From Diospyros lotus (lineage: Eukaryota > Streptophyta > Magnoliopsida > Ericales > Ebenaceae): DNA of 64,000 nt. This document shows positions 55,422 through 64,000 of the stretch, in pieces. Numbering within the stretch: the first letter of the stretch is position 1; each line of letters starts with the position of its first letter. Under the pieces are notes generated by a model. The model did not search any database. It was given only the letters and a program-made list of their open reading frames with translations, and was not told the origin of the DNA. Both the position numbers and the translations under genes were made by a program. The stretch is taken from NCBI RefSeq assembly GCF_014633365.1, contig NC_068350.1, positions 28,387,119 through 28,451,118 of the forward strand, in the 5' to 3' direction.

Positions 55422-57642
55422 CTGAAAGGAAATGAGGGCCCGAAGCCAAAAACCAACCACATGTGGATCAATGCAAAGATCTATAGGTTTTAAAACGCTT
55501 TTTAGAACCAAAACATACATTAGAGCAATGGAAAAGCAGAAGCAAAAAATGATCCTTGCAAGACTCAATATTGATCATCCATATGCATCAAAAGGAAAAC
55601 CATTCCATAGGGGGTTTTCGGTATACCTTTTAATGAAGGTTGGTGCCGATTGTCCCAATAGAGGTGCTCCTTCTCCTTGCTATCCAACAAGTTCCCTTGA
55701 ACTAGTTGGTCCACACCTAAGCCTCTCTTGGAACCCTCCAACGGAGCCTTAAGGATCTTCTAGATAGAGGTGATCCGAAGCTCTCTTGCGGTTCCCTCCT
55801 AGTTTTTTGGTGGTTATCTAATAGCCTAGCAATATGAGAGAAAATAAGAACAAGTTGTAGCAGTCAACTTGGAGCATGAACAAGAAAATGGCTACAGCTA
55901 TGGAGGGAAGAAGATGAAGCAGAGAGCAGCAACGGAAGAGAGAGAGAGAGTTTTGATAGATTGAGTGAGGAGTAGCCTTTACTTAACCTTCTCAAACCCA
56001 CTCAAATCAAATACCAAACCCAAGCAATCCCGCACGCCTCCCCGTCATCCAACCATTCCTCCAACGTGAAAATTGTCAACGCATTAAATGCCCTAATGAG
56101 ACAAAGTGACGGAAGTTTTGTCGACTGTACTGTAAGGTTAGGTCGATTGAAGTCATCTAGAAACTCACGGATCAAGTTTGGTCAACCGGGTTGAGCATTT
56201 TGGTTGACTTAAGTCAATCAGACCTTACTATCCAAGTTTGGTCGACCTAAGTTAATCTTCGGTCAACCTAACTTGGGCAACTCCACCAACATTGATTATA
56301 TTGCATTTCGGCCCCACTATTATCCAATAATAGCCCATGCACTATCTAATAATGTAATCAAGGACTCTTGTTATCCAATAACAGTCTCCCATATCTATAG
56401 ATCCATCTATCCAACACGTAATGGCAACTAACATCACTGTCCCACAGTGACGAGGAACATGCTAAAAGCAAGCGATCACTAATTTGGCATGTTACCCAAT
56501 ATGCGTGCGACTTTCTAGGTTCACAGCCGTTTTACAATCATGACATGTTAACTCTTTGACATTGGTCAATCCCATTGACCTACTAAGAGGATCTCTCCAA
56601 ATTCCTAGAGTACCCTAAAAGATCCTGAGTATCCTCTAGCCAGGACTCAAGACAATTCTAGTGGCAATGAAGTCTAACTTCATATGAACCTATTAAGGCT
56701 CCTCGCTTAGTGTGCACTACAATCCTTCCACTGACTAACATCTCGACTGAGTGAGAGTCATATACTGATTAAATTAATAGGACTCAGTAATTATGACAAA
56801 TCCAGTACGATGTGTGATATAATTAGCCAGTTAGATCTAATTTGACATTGGAACTCTTTCTAATCTTATGCTCACCCTAGCTAAGGGATTTCCAATCACA
56901 ATCACCAACATGGACCACATAGGATGTTTGCCCCCATCCAAAGGAGATCAATAAATCCCATTAGCGAGCATCTATCTCCATACACTACTGCATAGAGACT
57001 ACACAAAGAGCATTCGCACCTCTTACACCGGATGGTTCCGCTCAAAGGCAAATCCCTAACATCAGTGCACAAGACACCATGTCGCCTCTGGTCTAAGGAC
57101 CAAATAAAAAATCGAAAGCAAGCGATAGATTATTAATCCTCAAGCCACGTGATCTGTCGCAGGCATTACATGCAGTGGATGTTCTCCAATACCCACCCAC
57201 ACACCTACTATATGCATCCCATACAAAGTGGTGTGTGACTCACCACCCCATTCCCATTAACATCCCATGTTAACAATTGTAGTAGCCCATGTACCAGTCC
57301 ACTAATTGATATATCATATTTCACTTCTGATAAATCTAAAGACCAGGAATACCTTTAGGATATCTTGAACTAGATATCCATGTCACATGATCTCAACACC
57401 TTAAGAGTGGGAACTCTACTAGGAAGTCTAGGGACTCATTCATAAAGATGAGAGGGAGAGATATGAATGAAGATATGACCTTATATTAATATTAAGAACA
57501 ATCAATAGTGTCATTCACATACATCCCATGTAATGTAAATCTAGCATCTATGGCACTATCACTAACAAGTATTGCATAATGGGTGACCTCTAGTCATTGG
57601 CTATATCAATAAAATACATTGTCCTTGTCTCATCATTTTCCT
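55422..57642 (-). mobile_element. LTR-like insertion between RNase H and integrase
   Basis: About 2.2 kb of non-coding DNA separates two neighbouring gypsy domains. It shows a TGAAAGG start and a CATCA end on the plus strand, and a ...ACGCTTTTTAGAA block near 55,490 like one in the solo LTR at 52.5 kb (GCGTTTTTAAATAAGAA). I found no matching TSD, so the ends are approximate. It may be a diverged solo LTR. Confidence 0.5.
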
Positions 57643-58090
57643 TTATACTAGGTTTTTGGAGGATTTCCAAGTGGATCAGTTGCTCAAAGGTATCTTTGGT
57701 TGATGCCAATTTGGATAGGGCATTAGCATGGTGATTGATGGACTAATTGATTTGTACTAATTGAAAATCATAGAAAGAGTAGGCCAACTCTCGAAGCCTC
57801 TATAGGTACCAAGTGAGCATTGGGTCCCATGCTTCATAGGTACCTTGGAATTGTTGTACTATGAGCTAAGAGTTGCTATGAGCCACCACCTCTTTTACCT
57901 TTAGTCTTTTGGCGATGGCTGGGTTGGCGATGAGGGCTTCATATTCTGCCACATTGTTTGAATTAGGAAAAGTAAATCGTAAGGAGTACTCTAAAATGGC
58001 ACCCTCGAGGATATCAATACAATGTTAGATTGCTGCCTTGCACATTCGAAGCCCCTTCCACGAATAGCCTCCATTCGAGTGGAGAATCTG
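57643..58090 (-). pseudogene. gypsy RNase H domain
   Basis: Minus-strand fragments WRLFVEGASNVQGSN, NNVAEYEALIANPAIAKRLK, VVAHSNS, FQGTYEAWDPMLTWYL and HANALSKLAS follow the RNase H pattern with the expected spacing. Stops and a frameshift break it, and the first acidic motif has Glu for Asp. Confidence 0.82.
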
Positions 58091-58660
58091 CCTCAAACCT
58101 AGATTCCCTAAGGCTGACTAACCCTTGGAAGGTGCGGTAGAAGATGAAGCAGCGGTGCAATAGCTTGAAGAGTAATTCCACCATTCGAGATTAATCGCCT
58201 AGTTGAAATCTAAGCTAGACCCGACTCCTTGGTTGATCTGGTGCCTAGGCCTCCCAACAAACTTGAATGCTTGACAAGAATCCCACGCCAAACCTCTTGC
58301 CAAACCTAAATTCCCTAAGGTAGACTAATCCTCGAAAGGAATAGTGGAGGATAAAACAGTGATGCAATAATCCGGAATATGATCCCACCCTCAAAGGGTT
58401 CAGTCGCCTAGTTATAATCTGGTGTTGGTGAGCACGGATTGGATGGAGATCACCGGATGTTTTGATGCTTATGCCCGCAAGCTCACCTAGATCCATCGAT
58501 TGAATTTGATATTATGCCCCTAAGCTAGACCAAACTCCTTGGTTAATCCAACACCTACGCCTCTTGGGACACTCAGATGCCTAGCAAGAATTTCATACCG
58601 GACTTTTGGCCAAACCTAGATTACCTACAGTAGACTAACCCAAAAAGGAGAAAAAGAATT
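58091..58660. repeat. imperfect tandem repeat, about 220-300-bp units
   Basis: The phrase CCAAACCTAnATTCCCTAAGG, with GTAGACTAA following, occurs near 58,095, 58,303 and 58,613. Between copies come a GAAGATGAAGCAGCG/GGATAAAACAGTG stretch and a CTCCTTGGTTGATC block. Two full and one partial unit are visible. The sequence is non-coding. Confidence 0.65.
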
Positions 58661-59335
58661 TTGTTGAAAAGCATCCCAATCACAAACTACATACTTCCCA
58701 CATGACCTCCATAAAAATCTGACGGCAAGGCATCCCCCTAGATTTGACCACTTAAAGAGCTTGATGTTGTGGTATGAGTCTCATGATCAAATCAAGCATG
58801 CGATGCTCGTATCAGATTTCCAGCGACGAATAGGTCCCACATAGGGGTCGTAGGTATCAATGGAAAATTTTAGACCCCAAAGATAGACAAAGAAAAGCTT
58901 AAATCAGGAATGACCTGAATCTACGATAAGGGGCATGAATCCAGACGCTTAAGTAATTAAGCCAATGAAGAAGGTAATGAACACAACAAGTTTAAACAAA
59001 CAAACAAGGGTATAACATAGAATGTTGCACGTAAAAATCCAATCACAAGCATGAACATGGAATTGGATTTAAACTTTGTACACATAAAAAGAAATCATTC
59101 AAAGGGTGAGGTCCGTATCCTCATTCGAATGAAACAAACATCTAAAACATACAAAGTCAACAAAAATATGGAATGGACCCCCTACTCTAATTATCCCTGA
59201 GTTGGCTCAGACATTCCAAGTCCCTGTGTAATGGGCTCAGAGGAGTGCTTTCAAGAAGATCAGCATCCAGGCCTTACTTAATAACCCGAACAGTCCCGAT
59301 CATGCTCGTTATGATATCGTCCTCTAGAGCTTTCT
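58661..59335. other. no gene recognised
   Basis: Probably interior of a decayed LTR element; no ORF or repeat of note. Confidence 0.4.
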
Positions 59336-60251
59336 TCATGCTCTCATTAGGGTCGAGAGCATCAGGCTAGTACACAGTCCAAGGGGGTGGAGAGAAGGAG
59401 ATGGCATAAGCAAAAACCATTTCAGGGAAGGACTTTTCAGGGCGTCTGTTTTCGAGGAAGCTGCTGTCGAGATAGAATCCAAACTTTGAGTAGCAGCTGG
59501 CGTACACATATTTATGCCTGACGCAATCATTCGAGAGGCGGCATGCCTTCACAGCTTCCCTTACCGTCTCCTTGATCTCTTGTTGTTTAGATGCCACCAA
59601 TCTCTCATTCTCAACCCGCATATGGGAAGATGATTGAAGTGACTCAGCTCTCGACCCTCAGCATCTGCTAGCGCCCTCTTCATCTCTAACACTTCCCATT
59701 GGGAAGCCACCGGGGCAAAAGCAGTTTCTTGTTGAATTTTCTTTTGGTCCTTTAACTCATCCTTCCACCTCTGGACTTCAGACTAAGTGTTCTCATAGTT
59801 GGATTCAGCTCTTTGAAGCTCTGCTTGGAGGCGCTTAACTTCTTGTTAGAGATCAGACTTGTCCGACTCCAAATGGCGGATATTCATGTTGAGGACCTAC
59901 TTTGCCTCGTTCCAGTGAAAGGATCTTTGTCTCCACTAATGAAGCTCGGCTTTTAGGTGAGCTAGACGCGCTCTATTCATTGCATTATTCATCGCTGCAC
60001 CTTGAGTTCCCTACATACAAAAAGAAACAAGGAAAGTAAGTATGTTGCATCCTTAAAGTAGAAAAATGGCAGGGGCAATAACTTACTATAGCAAGATTGC
60101 GTTCGAACTCATCCATGTCGTGGGGGGAGTTCCTGAAGTACTGGATCTCATCGGCTAGGAGGATCGTGGAATAGATAAGGCGAGCAACAATTCCAAGCAT
60201 CTCCACTGAATTCGTGTCCAATACCCCTGGCTGCACTTGGAAGTTCTCCAC
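59336..60251 (-). pseudogene. decayed accessory ORF, coiled-coil part
   Basis: The blocks NFQVQPGVLDTNS plus ARLIYSTILLAD (59,985-60,251), and KACRLSNDCVRHKYVYASC plus KFGFYLDSSFLEN (59,367-59,621), match the order and wording of the 526-codon antisense ORF at 8.1-9.7 kb. The coiled-coil stretch between them (about 59,640-59,980) is broken by stops. So this is an older copy of the same accessory gene type. Confidence 0.8.
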
Positions 60252-61531
60252 ACAAGCCCAGGCTCCAGCTTCTAACTAAATCCCACCTCTACGAGAAGAG
60301 CCTAGAACATGCAAGATGCGAGTTAAATCTCAGGTAGCTAGCCTCTTCTTGATATGAAGAACCCAACAATCAATTCGTTGAGGATTGATAACAGCCCATT
60401 GGAAGCGCCCTCGTCCCCTTCCCTGGACTACATCGATAGCAGCCTGATCTAAGCGGGAGGTAACCTCAGCCTCTAGTCCTCCCAAGATGGGCGAGGCCAC
60501 CCCTTGACCAACAACCCCCATCTTAACCAGGTCTTGGATATCTTCATGGTGAGACACCACCCCAGCGCCTCCCCACTCAAGGCAACTGACATTTCCAGAT
60601 TAGTTGGTTGTTGATGAGATAATTATGCAGCAGATTGGGGGCCCTCAGCTAAATCAGGAAGAGTCAAGTCTGTAACTAGTTTGAAGGTTGTTGGATCTCT
60701 CTCGGCTTATTAGCAAGTCTTTTTCCAATGATGAAGATCTCTTGAGGTCTCTCCAATGTGTTCAAAGAAGATTGGAGCCTCGAGAAGTGAAGGAGGAACC
60801 TCTAGGAAGCGAAATGTTGGCACGAGATGAGCTACCCAACTCTAGTTGCTGGGAAAACCTAATCATCCTCCTCATGGCCGCAATAGAAAAGTGCAACACT
60901 TGGTCAGATCGCCAAAAAACCAAAAGGTATTAGAGAGATGATAGGATTCTAAACAAAAATAAAAGTGAAGAGAAAGCATACCGAAGTTAGGAGGATTCGC
61001 ACCCCCAGAAAGAGATGACTCCTATTGAGGAATGACCTCTTATTTAACTGAATCCTCGATCACTAGGCGAGCCTGAGGCTATGAAGGTAGGGGACTTGGC
61101 CTCCTACGCCACGATGACTCATCCGGTGTAGCGAACCATCTGACCCCCGTCAATCTATCTACAGTGAGAAGTTCTTAAAGGTTGACGAGACCCCCGTCAA
61201 CAAGCAGGCTTTGACAATCCTTAAATTTCTCCCAGAGCTGATGAACACATTTACTTAAAGAAGGACGAGCCACTCTAACAGGATTCGTATGTCAGTCACA
61301 AGGGGCATACCATACGCCTTCGAGAGGCTTTACAACGAACCAACAAGAATTGAAATGGTTAACCTTTAGAGGAGAACCATGGAAAAGACGGTCCTCCTAC
61401 CTAGTCCTATGAAGAGTGTACATGTGGTATTGCTCCTTGACTAGGTGAAGATGGAAGAAGCAAAATAGGAACTCAACAGAAGGGACTCTTTCATTTTCGT
61501 GACATAACACGAAAAAACTAATTAGTTTAGC
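60252..61531 (-). pseudogene. decayed accessory ORF, middle
   Basis: This lies between the two recognisable ends of the accessory gene. Short open pieces (60,330-60,560) show no clear homology to the copy at 9-10 kb. Probably degenerate exon and intron sequence. Confidence 0.4.
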
Positions 61532-61873
61532 TCACCCATTAGGGTGGAGTGGAGTAGGAGCTAAGCCACTACGATAAATAAACTCAAGACCGAAGTGGTG
61601 AAAAGGGAACTGGAAGCCTAAATGGAAACTAGCCTCGTGAACGGCCATCCAATCATCTTGAGTGGAGGCCGCACAATTCTCATCTGCCTCAGGAAGTCGG
61701 GCGTGATAAAAACCAGGGATACAATACACATCTTGGATTTGTTCAAGGTCATACTCTATCATGTGGGAACACTTGCCCGCTATATACTCACGGACAACCC
61801 CGTCATGGTCAGGGGCACTGATATAGACTTTGTCGCCTGCCATGGGCTGCAGGAGGAAAAGAGTAAAGAACAA
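61532..61873 (-). pseudogene. Transposase_28-like domain, decayed accessory gene
   Basis: The 113-codon frame contains HEASFHLGFQFPFHHFGLEF and LAPTPLHPNG, the same hallmark as residues 58-100 of the ORF at 9.9-10.4 kb, preceded by an acidic segment (IEYDLEQIQDVY). It is closed by a stop shortly after LHPNG, so the domain is truncated here. Confidence 0.75.
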
Positions 61874-61899
61874 GTTGAAAACAGGGCAAAAGGGTTCTT

Positions 61900-62580
61900 T
61901 TAGGAAGGAAATTTTTTCCGGGAGTTAAGGTTCTTTACTCAAGAAAATCCTTTCGGGAAACAAAGGTTTTCTCAGGAAAAGAAGATTTTTTCGGGAGTTA
62001 AAGTTCTTTCAGGAAGAAAAATTCTTTTGGGGACTTATGTTCTTTGGGAGGAGTATTATTTTCGGGAACGAGGAGTATTATTTTCAAAAATGAAAGTTCT
62101 TTCTGGAAAGAAAAGTTATTTTGCGGGACTTAATTCTTTCGGGAATGAATAATGTTTAGGGATGAATTTCTTTGGGGAAGTATATTTATCTTTCGAAGCG
62201 AAAGAAACTTGTGAGATTCTTTCGGGAATACCTAAATAACATGGAAGGAAAACCTTTTCAGAGGATCAGATATTTGAATTACAGAGTTTCTCACGGAACA
62301 CCTCTAAGAGATAACCTAATTAACATTACATGAAGTTTTTTGGGAGAAACAACCTTTAGTTTTCTTTCAGGAATTGAGAGAAGGAGAGGATATGAAGGTT
62401 CTTTCGGGAGCAGTAAAAACAGTCAGCGAGAAAAAATTTCTGCGATAAAGTCAGTATTTATAAAGGTCCCTAAAGGAAATGTAATGGCTTTATTGAGGAA
62501 CAGTCTTTTCAGGAAGAGTCAAAATTCTTTTGAGAAAATCCCTTTCGAGGAGAAAGACTAAAAAGACAAATAAAGTCTTC
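61900..62580. repeat. dispersed TTCTTTCGGGA-type repeats
   Basis: About 15-20 loose copies of TTCTTTCGGGAA/TTCTTTTGGGG alternate with AGAAAA spacers. The same motif occurs in the neighbouring LTR at about 63,150-63,310. It lies upstream of the decayed accessory gene on the minus strand. Confidence 0.7.
62454..62466 (-). promoter_or_regulatory. TATA-like box upstream of decayed accessory gene
   Basis: The minus strand reads CCTTTATAAATAC, about 590 bases before the ORF at 61,873 and pointing towards it. This is the same arrangement as at 10,821. Predicted only. Confidence 0.45.
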
Positions 62581-62620
62581 ATTTTAACCCTAGGGTAAAA
62601 GAAAAGACCAGGGGGTTAAT

Positions 62621-63418
62621 TGTTGTACCTCCCCAAAAGGACTGAGAAGGAATCTTCTAGGTGAGACCCGACATAAACCTTTCGGGAAAGCCTAAGAGAA
62701 GCCTTTGGTTAAACACTTGAGAGGTTCTTTTGAGTGCACTTGAAAGAAGATATCTGAAGAAGTAGGGCAGAAGTTGTCCCTGAGTGACCATCCCAGAAGA
62801 ATGGAAGGACCTACCTGAAATACCCTTTCAGGTCTCCCCTCGAAATGTATTTCGACAAATATGCAATCAATGCCATGTGTCCCCCTCGAGATATGTGACC
62901 TATAAAAGCCAAACTACAAGACAACAAAAAGGACTTTTTGCAACCACTGGGTAAAAACCACCTTGACTTACCTTTTTTTCTTTCGAGACATTTACTATTT
63001 TCTTTTAAAATTAACCTCATTCCTTTCCCACACTAACTTAGGCATCGGAGGGTCTTCACGGGTGAACACTCCCCATGAGCCTTCTAACTCACTTTTCCCT
63101 TACAATTCTTAACGGAAAGATCATCCTCTCCCTAAGAGAAATCAGAGCCTATTTCGGGGTGCAATTCTTGCAGATAATAGTTCTTTTGGGGGTATTATTC
63201 TTTCGAGACCTCGGTTCTCTCAGGCACAGTTCTTTTAGGACCTCAGTCTTTTGGGGTAAAACTATTTTAGGGTAGTAGCTTCTTTCAGGACTTGGTCTTT
63301 TGGGAAAAGGTAGTTTTCAAAGACTATTTCCCTTACTCTATCCACCGTGTGTTAGAATCTCATACGACAGTCTACCCTACTGAGTAAAATTCTAATTGTT
63401 GTATTTTTTACAACAACA
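62621..63418 (+). repeat. LTR, plus orientation, Tat-like
   Basis: The 798-base LTR starts TGTTGTACCTCCCC and ends ACAACAACA. A TATA box CCTATAAAAGCC lies at 62,899-62,910. ACTTAGGCATCGGAGGG near 63,032 is the R/U5 motif shared with the 6.9-kb LTR. A purine-rich AAAAGAAAAGACCAGGGGG precedes it, as for a 3' LTR. A PBS-like AGGAGACTCATAGG follows it, as for a 5' LTR. Confidence 0.75.
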
Positions 63419-63946
63419 TCCTAGGAGACTCATAGGTTTCCTGGAGTCCTTTTATGCGATGCTAGATAACTCTAATAGCCAAAATTCTCTTTGAAAATCT
63501 CCCAAAAGATAAGGTTTATCTGTTAAAATTCCTAATCTTAATTGACTTCGAAACCAAGGATGCTTATCTCAAATCTTAACACTTCCCTATAGATAGGTAA
63601 GGCTTAATTTTAAAAAAGTACGTATCAAATACCAATTAAAGTTTTGCATTTTCCTCTTCAATGATCTCTAATGTCTAATTTAAGTATCAGAGTATTTGTG
63701 TAGAGAATGTCTTACGCCATCTAATTATTCTCTTCCTAGCAAATCTCAAGCAACTTGACCATAGCTTTTCCAACAAATAAATTTATTGTTATATTCAAAC
63801 AATAACATTTAAAATAATGAATTTCTTTAAAATAGTGACTTTGTGATTACCAAAATGCTAAATGACGTTGTTTAAGAAACATTATTTACACATAATTATT
63901 GTAAAGGAAAATATCATTGGTATAAATAAAATCGGTCAAATAAGCT
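63419..63946 (+). other. second, heavily decayed LTR-like stretch
   Basis: AATTTAAGTATCAGAGTATT near 63,678 is a transition-rich version of ACTTAAGCATCGGAGGGTT, and ATTGTTATATTCAAACAATAAC near 63,785 resembles the LTR end TTGTTGTATTTTGGCAACAACA. No start could be fixed. It is probably an old LTR next to the one at 62.6 kb. Confidence 0.45.
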
Positions 63947-64000
63947 TGTTGTTGCCAAACTACAATAATTAAATTTATTTATCTTGGAAACAGGCAAATT
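63947..64000 (-). repeat. start of an LTR cut by the window edge
   Basis: TGTTGTTGCCAAACTACAAT, then AATTAAATTTATTTATC, matches the first 35 or so bases of the LTR at 50,045. It is likely the other LTR of that element or a relative. Confidence 0.5.

Larger units (their letters stand above)
50045..58090 (-). mobile_element. third gypsy element (Tat-like), interrupted by three insertions
   Basis: Minus-strand order from right: RNase H (57,643-58,090), integrase zinc-binding domain (55,189-55,421), integrase core (54,021-54,560), integrase C-terminus (52,207-52,518), 3' region and 3' LTR (50,045-50,989). It is split by an LTR-like insertion (55,422-57,642), a Cassandra TRIM (54,561-55,188) and a solo LTR (52,524-54,015). 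Gag, protease and RT were not found to the right. The 5' LTR may be the partial LTR at 63,947, which shares sequence with this element's 3' LTR, but that is unproven. Confidence 0.75.

Noticed and set aside
57643..61873. Joining the RNase H at 57.6 kb and the accessory gene at 59-62 kb as one element
   Set aside because: Both lie on the minus strand, whereas in Tat-type elements with this antisense gene it opposes gag-pol. A repeat block also separates them, so they probably belong to different elements.
1..64000. A previously undescribed defence or biosynthetic gene system
   Set aside because: Nearly all coding sequence traces to transposon proteins; no cluster of cooperating host genes is visible.

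Overview
This window is nuclear DNA of a flowering plant and is almost entirely transposon-derived. The evidence is full-length and decayed Ty3/gypsy LTR retrotransposons of Athila and Tat type, CACTA DNA transposons with 3-bp target-site duplications (TSDs), several solo LTRs with 5-bp TSDs, a Cassandra TRIM carrying 5S-rRNA-like LTRs, and a decayed plant LOG (cytokinin-activating) gene. The species cannot be told from the sequence. No prokaryotic features, CRISPR array, tRNA gene or intact host gene cluster is visible.

Layout. 1-1.7 kb: a LOG pseudogene and an unrecognised 144-codon ORF (both minus). 1.7-5.9 kb: a 3'-truncated Athila-like element (minus) with LTR, PBS, broken gag and protease. 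6.41-14.65 kb: a non-autonomous CACTA element (TSD GGT). A 5.2-kb LTR element sits inside it (6.86-12.10 kb, plus) whose only ORFs lie antisense and carry a Transposase_28-like domain. 15.4-39.7 kb: a decayed Tat-like gypsy element (minus) interrupted by two solo LTRs and, inside its own LTR, by a complete 14.5-kb Athila-type element (24,745-39,228, TSD TCCGG) with gag-pro-RT-RNaseH-integrase, an env-position ORF and 2.0-2.1-kb LTRs. 39.7-46.3 kb: the least repetitive DNA, with a MITE-like element, a possible signal-peptide exon, a solo LTR and a head-to-head LTR pair. 46.26-48.79 kb: a second CACTA element (TSD ATT) holding a solo LTR. 49.0-49.4 kb: a possible host exon. 50.0-58.1 kb: another gypsy element (minus) cut by a solo LTR, a Cassandra TRIM and a further LTR-like insertion. 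58-64 kb: tandem repeats, a decayed second copy of the accessory ORF, and LTR sequence running off the window.

The nesting gives an insertion order. The gypsy bodies and CACTA elements are older. The solo LTRs, the Cassandra element, the Transposase_28 element and the large Athila element landed in them later.

The observation most worth testing is a shared arrangement in three elements. Each has an accessory ORF (env-like or Transposase_28-like) preceded by its own TATA box and by an array of the same short motif found in that element's LTR: TTCGAA palindromes, CCACTCGGTCA palindromes, or TTCTTTCGGGA repeats. This looks like LTR control sequence duplicated to serve an internal gene. The known parts are the element classes and the existence of antisense accessory genes in Tat-type elements. 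The shared-module interpretation is inference.
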